Below are positions 43,334 through 52,619 of a stretch of 64,000 nt of DNA, in pieces. This stretch comes from Eubacterium sp. Lineage in GTDB: Bacteria > Bacillota > Clostridia > Lachnospirales > Lachnospiraceae. Location of the stretch: the NCBI GenBank assembly GCA_017619835.1, contig JAFZRN010000017.1:1-64000 (forward strand). The letters are read 5' to 3'. Below the pieces are notes generated by a model. It searched no databases. It worked only from the letters and a program-made list of their open reading frames with translations, and was not told the DNA's origin. The stretch's first letter is position 1. Each line of letters begins with the position of its first letter. The position numbers were made by a program, and so were the translations under genes.

Positions 43334-45901
43334 ATGATTAAAAAGAATAATAGGATTGTAATATTATTTTATAGTATGGTTTGTGTTTTTGTGGCTATTA
43401 TTTTTTCATTAATTCTCAATAAAACAGTATTTGCTGAAGATATTGATAATGAAATATGGAAATATATCGTTAATGATGATGGAATTAGTATTACTGGTTA
43501 TGTTGGAACTGAAAATGATATTGTTATTCCAGATATCATAGATGAGAAAAATGTGGTTAGTATTGGGGATTATGCTTTTTTTGAATGTACAGAATTAACA
43601 AGTATTACAATTCCAGAAGGTATTACAAGTATAGGAGAATCAGCATTTCAAGGTTGTTCAAGTTTAATCACTATAACCATTCCGGAAAGTGTATCGACTA
43701 TTGGGGGAAGTGCGTTTAAAAATTGTATTAGTTTAGAGTCTATTAAATTACCAGATGAATTATTATCTTTAGAATCAAGAGCATTTTATAACTGTAAAAG
43801 TTTAAAATCAATTGAAATCCCGGAAGGTATCAAAACTATCTATGCTAGAACGTTTTCTTTCTGCACTTCAATGGAATACATGAAGTTCCCTAGTACATTA
43901 TCCCAAATAAATGATGATGATATGTATGTTACATTTGATGGTTTACAAAATTTGCTTTATATAGAATTGGCTGAAGGTTTTAATGGGGAATTACCCACAA
44001 TTACACAAAATAAGAGAATTTATTATTTTATAAAATGTAGCGCAAAAACTGCTGAAGAAAATAATTTAGTTTGTACAAGCGATAATAATATATTTACAGA
44101 AAAAATAGGTGAAGATATATCATTGATATTTGATATAGATAAGATGGAAATGAAAATATCTGGGGCGGGAGAAATTGATCCTGATGTTAGATATAATTCT
44201 GAAATATTAAAAATATTAGATTTAAAATTTAGATATTATAATGCAGTATTTGAAGTGACGGATTTAACAATAATTCCAGATGATATGTTTGGTGGGTGTT
44301 ACGGCTTAACAAGTGTAGAATTACCTGAGGGCTTAATACATATTGGTAATAATGCTTTTTGGTGTTGTGTAAGTTTAAATAGCATTACAATACCTCAAAG
44401 TGTTAAAACTATAGGCTTTGGTGCATTTCAACAATGTTGTTTTTCAAGTATAACTATTCCGGAAGGTATAAAAACTATAGAGGCTGGTTTGTTTGCATTT
44501 AATAGGAGTCTAAAGAGTATAAAAATACCGGAAGGAGTTAATATAATTGAGGAAGATGCTTTTGAAGATTGTGAAAGTTTGACGAGTGTGACTTTGCCAG
44601 AAAGTTTAAGACTTATAAGTAAAGATACATTTAGTAATTGCTTTAGTTTAACTAACATAGTAATTCCAGATGGAGTGATAATTATAGAGGATTATGCCTT
44701 TGAAAATTGTATTAGCTTAACAAGTATTAATATACCTAAAGGGGAAACAACTATTCGTTATGCTATATTTTCTGGTTGTACAGGGCTTAAGAAAATAATT
44801 ATTCCAGATAATATATTGAGTATAGATGATAGAGCATTTGAAGGTTGCACAAACTTAACATGTATAGCTATTCCGGATGGTTTAAAAAGCATAGGATTCC
44901 ACGCTTTTATAGATTGTAAAAGCTTAAAGTGTATAAAAATACCACAGGGTGTTTCGAGTATAGGCGAAGGAGCATTTTCCGGGTGTTCAGCTTTGACAAG
45001 CATTAGTATTCCAGCTTTAGTTACTGAGTTAAAAAACCAAGCGTTTATGGATTGTTTTAATCTTGAATCAATTATTATTCCGCCAAGTGTTACTATAATT
45101 GATGCTGGTGCATTTGATAATTGTGATAAAGTCAAAATATATGGGGCTTTAGGTTCATTTGCTGAATATTTTGCATCAGAAAATGATATTCCATTTGTTG
45201 TTTATTTATTTGAAACTGATAATACAACCGAAAATACTGAAAACAAAGAAGAAAATAATGATATAAACGATAATATCCCCAATGAACCTCAGATAAATCC
45301 GGATTCTTCTCAGAAAACGCAGACTGATAGTGATTTACCTCAATTCGAAGATGGTGTTGGTACTGTTTCAGAAGATGGAATGTTTATTACTGATAAAGAT
45401 GGCACTAAGTATTCGATTTCTGAAAGACTTATTAAAGGTCAGTTGCGAAAAAATATGTTTATAGTAGATAAAGAGTCTGAAGGAAAATATAAGATTACAA
45501 GGATTACAAAGAAAAATGGAAGAATTACAGGGGGAAAAGTTTCTTATCAAAAGCCTTATAACACTAACTGTAAAGCTGTAAATATTAAGGCTACTATTAA
45601 AATAGCGGGAGTTACTTTCAAAATCACTAGTATTTCAAATAACGCTTTTAAGGGTTGTTCAAATATATCTAAGGTTACTATTGGAAAGAATATTACACAA
45701 ATTGGAAAGAAAGCATGTTTTGGATGCAGTAATTTGAAGGTTGTTACTATCAAATCAAACAGCATAAAAAAAATTGGCGGCAAAGCATTTGAGGGTATTA
45801 ACAAAAAAGCAAAGATTAAGGTCCCTAAAAAGAAACTCAAGGAGTATAAGAAGATGATTAAGAAGGCTGGTGCACCTAATAATGCGAAGATTACTAGATA
45901 A
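43334..45901 (+). CDS. BspA/TpLRR-type leucine-rich repeat surface protein
   Basis: 855 aa. Signal peptide (ending near TVFAED), then leucine-rich repeats of the Treponema pallidum type at about 75-210 and 310-610: repeated LTSITIPEGITSIGESAFQG-like units of 23 residues. An acidic Asn/Glu-rich linker (about 630-670), then a Lys-rich C-terminal part with further repeats (ISNNAFKGCSNISKVTIG). Such proteins mediate adhesion to host or other cells. Located in the riboswitch-A unit, so expression probably follows the cyclic-dinucleotide level. Confidence 0.9.
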   Translation: MIKKNNRIVILFYSMVCVFVAIIFSLILNKTVFAEDIDNEIWKYIVNDDGISITGYVGTENDIVIPDIIDEKNVVSIGDYAFFECTELTSITIPEGITSIGESAFQGCSSLITITIPESVSTIGGSAFKNCISLESIKLPDELLSLESRAFYNCKSLKSIEIPEGIKTIYARTFSFCTSMEYMKFPSTLSQINDDDMYVTFDGLQNLLYIELAEGFNGELPTITQNKRIYYFIKCSAKTAEENNLVCTSDNNIFTEKIGEDISLIFDIDKMEMKISGAGEIDPDVRYNSEILKILDLKFRYYNAVFEVTDLTIIPDDMFGGCYGLTSVELPEGLIHIGNNAFWCCVSLNSITIPQSVKTIGFGAFQQCCFSSITIPEGIKTIEAGLFAFNRSLKSIKIPEGVNIIEEDAFEDCESLTSVTLPESLRLISKDTFSNCFSLTNIVIPDGVIIIEDYAFENCISLTSINIPKGETTIRYAIFSGCTGLKKIIIPDNILSIDDRAFEGCTNLTCIAIPDGLKSIGFHAFIDCKSLKCIKIPQGVSSIGEGAFSGCSALTSISIPALVTELKNQAFMDCFNLESIIIPPSVTIIDAGAFDNCDKVKIYGALGSFAEYFASENDIPFVVYLFETDNTTENTENKEENNDINDNIPNEPQINPDSSQKTQTDSDLPQFEDGVGTVSEDGMFITDKDGTKYSISERLIKGQLRKNMFIVDKESEGKYKITRITKKNGRITGGKVSYQKPYNTNCKAVNIKATIKIAGVTFKITSISNNAFKGCSNISKVTIGKNITQIGKKACFGCSNLKVVTIKSNSIKKIGGKAFEGINKKAKIKVPKKKLKEYKKMIKKAGAPNNAKITR

Positions 45902-45906
45902 TCAAA

Positions 45907-45936
45907 TTGACATTTGTCTGTCTAATATGCTAGACT
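45907..45936 (+). promoter_or_regulatory. Promoter/operator of unit B
   Basis: TTGACA, 18-bp spacer, TAGACT. The palindrome GTCTAATATGCTAGAC (45920-45935) covers the -10; a second palindrome TCTAAT-GT-ATTAGA lies at 45955-45968, 34 bp downstream centre to centre. Confidence 0.78.
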
Positions 45937-45989
45937 GATATTGTATTTATATAGTCTAATGTATTAGATGATAATGTATACATTTAGAA

Positions 45990-46080
45990 AAGAATATTCA
46001 GCAAAACAAGGGAAACTTTGTGACGCAAAACTATAGGGTCTAAGATCAGGTAGTCTGAAGATTATGACAGCCAGTTGCAC
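45990..46080 (+). promoter_or_regulatory. GEMM-I cyclic-dinucleotide riboswitch B
   Basis: TTCAGCAAAACAAGG, GAAA tetraloop, TGTGACGCAAAACTATAGGG, TCAG-GTAGT-CTGA, ATGACAGCCAGTTGC. It is nearly identical to copies A and C. The base before GCAAA is A. Confidence 0.92.
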
Positions 46081-46097
46081 ATATATTAGGTAATAGT

Positions 46098-46124
46098 AAG
46101 CGCCACATTGTGTGGCGCTTTTTG
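46098..46124 (+). terminator. Terminator of riboswitch B
   Basis: AAGCGCCACA / TGTGGCGCTT, a perfect 10-bp stem, followed by TTTGCTTTTT. Confidence 0.88.
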
Positions 46125-46165
46125 CTTTTTGAATCACAGTATTACTAAGATGGGGAGGTGTTTCT

Positions 46166-47623
46166 ATGTTATGTCCTAAATGTAAAACAATGTTGGCAAA
46201 TAATGCTTCGATATGTACTAAGTGTGGAATGGTATTTTCTACCCAATACACTCCAGCAAATGATCCCACCCAAATGACTGATCCGTTTGGACAGTTTCAG
46301 AATATGAATTCAGATTCTATTTACGGACAAAATTCTGGTATGAATCAACAAGAAAATGGATCGGGGACTTTATATGGAAATAATTCAAATGCGCAGCAAA
46401 TTCCATATAATGATTCAACTCAGACTAACAATCCAACTGGTTATAATCCGGTTCAAACTCAATATTCTGGTTCTTATAACGGAAATACTACTTTAACATC
46501 TCACGATAATGCTAAATCAGGATTAGGAATCGCAGCGCTTGTGCTCTCAATATTAGGGTGCACTTGTATTATCGGTGCAATTTTAGCAATAATTGATCTC
46601 ACAAAGAAGGATGGAAAGAGTAAGACCTTGTCTATTATTTCTCTTTGCGTTTGTGGATTATGGTTATTTATTGCTGTAATAGGTTCTCTAGGGAGTAAAA
46701 AAGAACCTGAAAAGGCTACCGTGACTACAGAGGCTGTTACAGAAACTGTAAAAGAAAAAGAATCAACAGAACAGTTGACTACTGAAGAAATAACTGAAGC
46801 AATGACTGAAGAAGCTGTTGCTGATAATACTTTTGAAATCATTTTAGATTCGAATGATTTAGGAGACTATGGCTATAACGTTATAATTAATAAGGGTGAT
46901 ACAGAGTTTGAAATAGTAAGGAGAGCATATTATGTTCCATTAGGCACATATAAAGCTACAAATATGGGGGATTTTTATGCTCCGATTCCATTATATGATG
47001 AAAATCTTGTTGATGTAGATGGACATAAAGAGTGGGGGAATAATTCAAAAAGTTCTGAACCTTTAAAACCAGGTGAAAGTGTTGAAATAACTGTCGAAGA
47101 GGGGCTGTTTATTTGCCTGATTGATTCACAGTTTAAGCTTGAAATGGAATCGATGCCTGAATCAACTGATAGAAGAGAAACGAAATTGGAAACAGTTGAT
47201 GATGATTATGAAGGAGTTGCTCCGGGCAGTTCGTCAAATCTTGATACATCTGATGAAACTCCAATAGAAGGAGTTTCTATTGATACGGTTGTAAGTCTTA
47301 TGAAAATAAGCTTATCAGAAGGGTTTGGAGACAACTACAAAATTGATGTGGATGGAAATGATGTAACTATTTCTGTATGGATGGATGGAGTGGCGGCTGG
47401 AGCTCTATTAGCTCAACAAGGAAATGAAGAATATATCGAGGATTGGAATAAAGCTAAAGCAAATATGCAAAAGCTAGCTGCTTCATTTTATGATAGCTTT
47501 GAACAATTAGGAGTAAAAGACGTTCATTGTTATTTCCATGTTTTAAATGATCAAAATAAAGAGAATACGTTGTTAATGTATGTAGATGGTGTTGAAGCAT
47601 ATGATGCTGTAGATTCACAGTAG
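46166..47623 (+). CDS. Zinc-ribbon membrane protein with DUF4190-like helices
   Basis: 485 aa. N-terminal zinc ribbon (CPKCKTMLANNASICTKCG), then an Asn/Gln-rich linker, two membrane helices of DUF4190 type (LGIAALVLSILGCTCIIGAI; LSIISLCVCGLWLFIAVIG) and a large extracytoplasmic part. The linker after the helices is Thr/Glu-rich (TTEAVTETVKEKESTEQLT). Unit B gene, downstream of riboswitch B. Unknown role; the zinc ribbon faces the cytoplasm. Confidence 0.75.
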   Translation: MLCPKCKTMLANNASICTKCGMVFSTQYTPANDPTQMTDPFGQFQNMNSDSIYGQNSGMNQQENGSGTLYGNNSNAQQIPYNDSTQTNNPTGYNPVQTQYSGSYNGNTTLTSHDNAKSGLGIAALVLSILGCTCIIGAILAIIDLTKKDGKSKTLSIISLCVCGLWLFIAVIGSLGSKKEPEKATVTTEAVTETVKEKESTEQLTTEEITEAMTEEAVADNTFEIILDSNDLGDYGYNVIINKGDTEFEIVRRAYYVPLGTYKATNMGDFYAPIPLYDENLVDVDGHKEWGNNSKSSEPLKPGESVEITVEEGLFICLIDSQFKLEMESMPESTDRRETKLETVDDDYEGVAPGSSSNLDTSDETPIEGVSIDTVVSLMKISLSEGFGDNYKIDVDGNDVTISVWMDGVAAGALLAQQGNEEYIEDWNKAKANMQKLAASFYDSFEQLGVKDVHCYFHVLNDQNKENTLLMYVDGVEAYDAVDSQ

Positions 47624-47662
47624 AAAGTAATATGTAATGGATGTTGATATTGTATATACAAA

Positions 47663-47692
47663 TTGACAACTCTTTGTCTAATATGTTAGACT
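47663..47692 (+). promoter_or_regulatory. Promoter/operator of unit C
   Basis: TTGACA, 18-bp spacer, TAGACT. GTCTAATATGTTAGAC (47676-47691) covers the -10; CTAAT-TT-ATTAG at 47712-47723 is the second site. Confidence 0.78.
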
Positions 47693-47746
47693 GATTTTGT
47701 ATTAAAGATGACTAATTTATTAGATTGATATGTGTAAATAGAATGA

Positions 47747-47834
47747 AATAATTAGCAAAACAAGGGAAACTTTGTGACGCAAAACTATAGGGTCTAAAAT
47801 CAGATTATCTGAAGATTATGACAGCCAGTTGCAC
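47747..47834 (+). promoter_or_regulatory. GEMM-I cyclic-dinucleotide riboswitch C
   Basis: ATTAGCAAAACAAGG, GAAA tetraloop, TGTGACGCAAAACTATAGGG, TCAG-ATTAT-CTGA, ATGACAGCCAGTTGC. It precedes the longest unit of the island (SPFH to TIR genes). The base before GCAAA is A. Confidence 0.92.
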
Positions 47835-47856
47835 AATATATTATTGGGAAATTTAT

Positions 47857-47884
47857 AAGCGTCACATTTTGTGGCGCTTTTTGC
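47857..47884 (+). terminator. Terminator of riboswitch C
   Basis: AAGCGTCAC / GTGGCGCTT stem, then TTTTTGCTG. The 5' arm is complementary to GTGACGC at 47774-47780. Confidence 0.88.
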
Positions 47885-47936
47885 TGTTTTAACAGCTATA
47901 AATGAAAGAACAATATGAATAAGAAGGTGTGGTGTA

Positions 47937-49373
47937 ATGAATAAGACAGAAAAGAGAGAAGGAATAATCAGTGTAATTAAGTATGAAGGACCCAATAATG
48001 TGTTTGCATGGAAACATCCTATAGAGGATTTTAATACCGGAACACAGTTGATCGTACATGAATCTCAGGAGGCGGTTTTCTTCAAAGATGGAAAAGCTTT
48101 GGATCTGTTTGGTTCGGGGCGATATACATTAGAAACTCAGAATATTCCATTGATGAGAGATACACTAAGGATTCCATCAAATGCTGAAACTATGTTTCAT
48201 GCGGAAGTTTACTATGTAAATCTCACAACACAAATGGGGATAAAATGGGGAACTGATTCTAAGGTCAGGCTATTTGATCCTGCATCAGGTCTTCACGTTG
48301 AAATCGGTGCGTGTGGAAGCTTTAATCTTCGTGTGACCAACTCAAGAAAGTTACTTGTTAAGATTGTTGGAACTACTGAAGGATTTAGACAAGGAGAGGT
48401 TCTGGAAGGTGATGGATTTACTACCGGTAAGTTTAAGTCGCTGATCATGAATAAAGTTAAATCCAATCTTGCAAGGATAATAAAAGAACAGAACATAAAT
48501 ATTCTTGAGGTTGATGAAAATCTTGATACTCTTTCAGATGCGATGAAGATTTCAATAAATGAGACACTTGATGATTACGGAATGGTTATGCCGGAATTCT
48601 TTATCACTACCATTATGACACCGGATGATGATCCAAACTATAGGAGATTAAAACAGCAGTTTGCAGATAAAACACTTAAGGTTCGTGAAGAACAGGTAAG
48701 ACAGGCTGAAGCAGAAGCTGCTCAAAGAAGAAAAGTAGTAGAAGCTCAGACTGAGGCACAGCTTAAGATGGTTGGTGCTCAGGGAGAAGCTGAAGCAAGG
48801 AGAATCAAAGCTCAGGCTGAAGCTGATGCATATAAAATGCAGGCATTTGCCGAAGCTGCTGAAATGCAGGCTAAAGGTTATACATATCAGCAGGAAACTG
48901 CGAGACAGGTCGGTCTGGAGGCTATGCAAAATGGAATAACCGGAAATGGTACCGGTGGAGGTGGCGGATTAGGAGATTTGGCAGGACTGGGAGTGACACT
49001 TGGTGCAATGGGCGGCGTGATGAACATGACCAGAGAAGCAATGAATCCTATTATGGATACTTCATCTCAGGTTGGTGCTGGATTTGGAGCGGTTGTTTCG
49101 GGTCAGGTTAAAGAAGCTTGGGATTGTCCGAACTGTGGAGCGAAGGGAATAAGCAGTAAATTCTGTCCTGATTGTGGTGGACCGAAACCTGACATAAACA
49201 GTGGATGGACCTGCCCCAATTGCGGTGCAAAAGGAATAAACAGTAAATTCTGTCCGGACTGTGGGAGTCCAAAACCAGAAGCGATTATCGGCTGGACATG
49301 TCCTGACTGTGGAACCTCAAATATTACAAGCAAATTCTGCCCTGAATGTGGTCATAAAAAAGAAGAGGAGTAG
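47937..49373 (+). CDS. SPFH-domain protein with three C-terminal zinc ribbons
   Basis: 478 aa. SPFH/band-7 domain at about 25-220 (VIKYEGPNNVFAWKHPIEDF, AVFFKDGKALDLF), a coiled-coil rich in Q/A/E (about 255-320), a Gly-rich region, and three tandem CPNCGAKGI..KFCPDCG ribbons at about 397-475. It is YdjI-like ("virion core protein" family in some databases). SPFH proteins scaffold membrane assemblies. First gene of unit C; the next starts 5 bp downstream. Confidence 0.88.
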   Translation: MNKTEKREGIISVIKYEGPNNVFAWKHPIEDFNTGTQLIVHESQEAVFFKDGKALDLFGSGRYTLETQNIPLMRDTLRIPSNAETMFHAEVYYVNLTTQMGIKWGTDSKVRLFDPASGLHVEIGACGSFNLRVTNSRKLLVKIVGTTEGFRQGEVLEGDGFTTGKFKSLIMNKVKSNLARIIKEQNINILEVDENLDTLSDAMKISINETLDDYGMVMPEFFITTIMTPDDDPNYRRLKQQFADKTLKVREEQVRQAEAEAAQRRKVVEAQTEAQLKMVGAQGEAEARRIKAQAEADAYKMQAFAEAAEMQAKGYTYQQETARQVGLEAMQNGITGNGTGGGGGLGDLAGLGVTLGAMGGVMNMTREAMNPIMDTSSQVGAGFGAVVSGQVKEAWDCPNCGAKGISSKFCPDCGGPKPDINSGWTCPNCGAKGINSKFCPDCGSPKPEAIIGWTCPDCGTSNITSKFCPECGHKKEEE

Positions 49374-49378
49374 AGACT

Positions 49379-50059
49379 ATGAATAGAGAGAAAAAAACCT
49401 TAATAGTAATATATGCTGTTTCTGTTGCAGTTTTCTTAACAATATTCTTTGCTATTCCATTCGATAAAATTGCAACATCATGGGTGGCATTTTCATTTGC
49501 TATTTTATCATTGGTTATAGGCTTATGTGTTTCATTATATGCAATTAAAGATGGAAAAAACCTTAAATCAAAAGTATATGGTTTCCCGATGTTTAGACTG
49601 GGAAATTATTACACGATTGCCCAGATTATTGTTTCGATAGTATTCATTGTTATTGCATCATTTGCCGAGGTTCCTACCTGGATTTCTATTGTTACGGGTG
49701 TCATTTTACTTGGAATTATTATTGTCGGAATAGTGGCTGTTGATAATTCAAGGGAATATATAATTCAGCAGGAATCAAATGACAAGATTAAGACATATGC
49801 AATTGAGGATCTAAGAATTATTATTGAATCATTAATAAACAAATCTTCAGATAAGAAGTCTATAGAGAAATTAGCTGAAGATTTTAAGTATAGTGATCCG
49901 ATTTCGAATGAAAAAACTTATGAGATTGAATCGTTAATTGCTTCTAAGGTTTTAGATTTAGAAAAGGTTATAAATGAAAATGGTGATAGCTCATCTTTGA
50001 TAAATGAAATAAGTCAACTTCTAAAAAGAAGAAATATAATATGTAAAGAAACAAAATAA
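49379..50059 (+). CDS. Four-helix membrane protein, unit C
   Basis: 226 aa. Four membrane helices within residues 1-125 (LIVIYAVSVAVFLTIFFAIP; WVAFSFAILSLVIGLCVSLY; TIAQIIVSIVFIVIASF; IVTGVILLGIIIVGIVAV), then a 100-residue cytoplasmic helical tail. Coupled to the SPFH gene, so it may be its membrane partner. Family unknown. Confidence 0.65.
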   Translation: MNREKKTLIVIYAVSVAVFLTIFFAIPFDKIATSWVAFSFAILSLVIGLCVSLYAIKDGKNLKSKVYGFPMFRLGNYYTIAQIIVSIVFIVIASFAEVPTWISIVTGVILLGIIIVGIVAVDNSREYIIQQESNDKIKTYAIEDLRIIIESLINKSSDKKSIEKLAEDFKYSDPISNEKTYEIESLIASKVLDLEKVINENGDSSSLINEISQLLKRRNIICKETK

Positions 50060-50126
50060 ATATAGTGAAATAGAATAGATTATATGTGTATAAGGATATT
50101 TGAGTATCTGAAGGAGTATGTGACAG

Positions 50127-51374
50127 ATGAAACGAATTGTATGTGAAATGTGTGGCAGCACTGATTTGATAAAACATGAGGGCGTATTTGAATGTCAGAA
50201 TTGTGGCACAAAGTACTCTGTTGAAGAAGCAAAAAAGATGATGATAGAGGGCTCTGTTGATGTTACCGGAAGTACAGTGAAAATTGATAATTCATCATCG
50301 ATTGATACATATCTTATGATGGCAGAAAGTGCTTACTCCTCAAATAACAAAAAAGAGGCAGAGAATTATTGTAATAAGATAATTGAAATTGATCCTAATA
50401 ACTATAAAGCTTGGCTTCTTAAAGGTAAAGCTGCCGGATGGCAATCCAATCTGAACAAAATAAGGATGGATGAGGCGATTAACTGTTTTTATAAAGCACT
50501 TAACATGTCTCCTCCTGATGAGCTGACGAGAGTAAAAGCAGAAGCAACAAAAGAAGTTGATGCTCTGTCTATTGCAACGATTAAACTATCTTGTGATAGT
50601 TTTTGTAATCATCCGACATCAAAAAACACTCAAAGTATTTTATATAATTTAGATATTGTTATGAGAAATTCATTACCATTTTTTCAACAGTGTGGTGTCG
50701 TGACAGATGGGTTTATAAAGTATACTTCCACAACAATTAATAATGCGTCCATGTATGCATGGAATAATAAAATCTGGAGCAATTATTGGGGAACTGGTCA
50801 TCCAATAGAGCAGGATTTGGATGGGTTATTTGAACAAGGGAGTGCAGCTGTAGCATTATTACGTTTTGCAATTGGTGTTAATGATATCAATTCTCCTGAT
50901 AACAAACTTTTCTATGGGAATATTATAACCATATATACAGCATTGATTAATGCTTGGACTTATAAAGATTACAATGGAGGATATGTAAAAAATCATCAAC
51001 TATCTATGAATACCAGACAGGCATTGGTAAATGAAATTATGGATTGTCATGCCAGAATCAAAGCAATCGATCCCTCTTATAGAATTCCCAAAAGACCTAA
51101 ACTCAACTCGGGTGGATGTTATATTGCAACATCAGTTTATGGTTCCTATGATTGCCCAGAAGTATGGACCCTTAGAAGATTCAGAGATTATAAGCTGGCA
51201 AAAACTTGGTATGGAAGAGCATTTATCCATATCTACTATTTTATAAGCCCTACTATTGTTGAATGGTTTGGACATACAGAATGGTTTAAATATTTTTGGA
51301 AAGATAGGCTTGATAGGTTAGTTAAGGAGTTACAAAGAAAAGGGTATGAATCTACGCCATATATAGATATATAA
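50127..51374 (+). CDS. Zinc-ribbon/TPR protein with CFI-box-like C-terminus
   Basis: 415 aa. N-terminal ribbon CEMCGSTDLIKHEGVFECQN and CGTKYSVEEAKKMM. TPR-like helices at about 55-125 (YSSNNKKEAENYCNKIIEID). The C-terminal CYIATSVYGSYDCPEVWTLR with FRDYKLAKTWYGRAFIHIYY resembles the CFI-box-CTERM domain (memory only). The ribbon is shared in style with the TIR proteins downstream. Function unknown. Confidence 0.72.
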   Translation: MKRIVCEMCGSTDLIKHEGVFECQNCGTKYSVEEAKKMMIEGSVDVTGSTVKIDNSSSIDTYLMMAESAYSSNNKKEAENYCNKIIEIDPNNYKAWLLKGKAAGWQSNLNKIRMDEAINCFYKALNMSPPDELTRVKAEATKEVDALSIATIKLSCDSFCNHPTSKNTQSILYNLDIVMRNSLPFFQQCGVVTDGFIKYTSTTINNASMYAWNNKIWSNYWGTGHPIEQDLDGLFEQGSAAVALLRFAIGVNDINSPDNKLFYGNIITIYTALINAWTYKDYNGGYVKNHQLSMNTRQALVNEIMDCHARIKAIDPSYRIPKRPKLNSGGCYIATSVYGSYDCPEVWTLRRFRDYKLAKTWYGRAFIHIYYFISPTIVEWFGHTEWFKYFWKDRLDRLVKELQRKGYESTPYIDI

Positions 51375-51505
51375 TAGTTTAAATATCTTAATTATGAGAA
51401 GAGAAAAAACTAGATTTGTTAATAAGTGTTATACAATCACATCGTTAAATAATGGAAAACTTTTAAAAACTGTATCAGAATAATATTATTATGATGGAGT
51501 ATATG

Positions 51506-52600
51506 ATGAAAAATATAGCTTTTATGTTTGGAGCAGGAGCAGAGGGAAAAGGAAACTTTGATTTCCCTATGGGAGAAGATCTTTTATTGGATACTTTTTA
51601 TAATCATAAAAAAACCAAACTAATTGTAGATTGTTTGAAAGAATTCTTTGATGGGGAATACTTTATTGGATTTTATAAGGAGAGATATTATCGATATAGA
51701 CGTGAAAGGTTTTTAAACTATCGGAAAGCAACAGGAGATTTAAGAAATAAAGAGTTTGCTAAACTTGATGGTTATTTTAATTCAATTGTAAACCCTATGT
51801 TGCTAGGGACAAATAAGTACTCTATGGTAGTAAATTACTATTGGTGTTGTTATTTTTTTATGATAGAGAGCATAATAAATGGGCTTAAAAAGAAAGATGT
51901 AGATGATTTGCACGAATATTATATTATGGAGAATAATGGTAAGTGGTATCTTGATTACATAAAAATACTCAATAATATCTTTGATTTCACATGTGAGTTG
52001 TATAAAATTACTTATCCTCAAAATCAAAATTCATATTATGACTTAATTTTGTCAGAATGTAATAAACGTTCAAATGATATATGCTATAAAGGATGTATTA
52101 CTACTAATTATTTCAATTTGTCCAAAATAATATTAAAGGGCGATGTGGCATATCTTAATGGTAAACTTTCAATGTTTGAATTTCCAGAAATCATGAAGAT
52201 TATTGATTTAGATGACGCTAATAAAGAAATACAGAAAGAATTGTTTTCTGGAGAAAAAATGTTTTTCCCATTTATATTTGGTCAATCCTATATAAAACCT
52301 ATTATTTCTCCGAGTCAAATTGAACAATTTGACATAATGAATAAGATTTTAGAGAAAAGTGATGTATTAATTATATTGGGATATGGGATTAATTCATATG
52401 ATAATCATGTGAATTCATTTATAGATGACTACATTGATAAGGGAAAAACAGTATTTTGGGTTGAAAGCAAAAGTGATAGTGGGAATATAAAAAACGGTTA
52501 TATTGGTTATCTAAAAAATAAAACTAAACCAATATACGTGGATTATAATGATGATAATAGCATAATAGTAGAAAAAGTATTTAATAGTATAGTTAATTGA
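51506..52600 (+). CDS. SIR2-like protein
   Basis: 364 aa from ATG 51506 (TGGAG 51495-51499; earlier in-frame ATGs lack a site). The N-terminus KNIAFMFGAGAEGKGNFDFP carries a GAGxE-type nucleotide motif, and DVLIILGYGINSYDNHVNSF near the end resembles the second nucleotide-contact motif of SIR2-like proteins. Unlike deacetylase sirtuins there is no Zn-Cys module. SIR2-like domains of this kind often degrade NAD in antiphage systems. Located directly ahead of the TIR genes. The family call is by eye. Confidence 0.55.
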   Translation: MKNIAFMFGAGAEGKGNFDFPMGEDLLLDTFYNHKKTKLIVDCLKEFFDGEYFIGFYKERYYRYRRERFLNYRKATGDLRNKEFAKLDGYFNSIVNPMLLGTNKYSMVVNYYWCCYFFMIESIINGLKKKDVDDLHEYYIMENNGKWYLDYIKILNNIFDFTCELYKITYPQNQNSYYDLILSECNKRSNDICYKGCITTNYFNLSKIILKGDVAYLNGKLSMFEFPEIMKIIDLDDANKEIQKELFSGEKMFFPFIFGQSYIKPIISPSQIEQFDIMNKILEKSDVLIILGYGINSYDNHVNSFIDDYIDKGKTVFWVESKSDSGNIKNGYIGYLKNKTKPIYVDYNDDNSIIVEKVFNSIVN

Positions 52601-52619
52601 TTTATTTGGGGATTAGTAT

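Noticed and set aside
43560..45130. Regular 69-bp DNA periodicity that could look like a repeat array
   Set aside because: It is the coding periodicity of 23-residue leucine-rich repeats, with diverged DNA; not a CRISPR or satellite.
47937..49373. SPFH protein as a true phage or viral structural protein
   Set aside because: The "virion core" name is a database label; the SPFH and zinc-ribbon layout is common in bacterial genomes and no phage genes surround it.
51394..51483. Mini-ORF of 29 codons before the SIR2-like gene
   Set aside because: No ribosome site and no recognisable product; likely intergenic.
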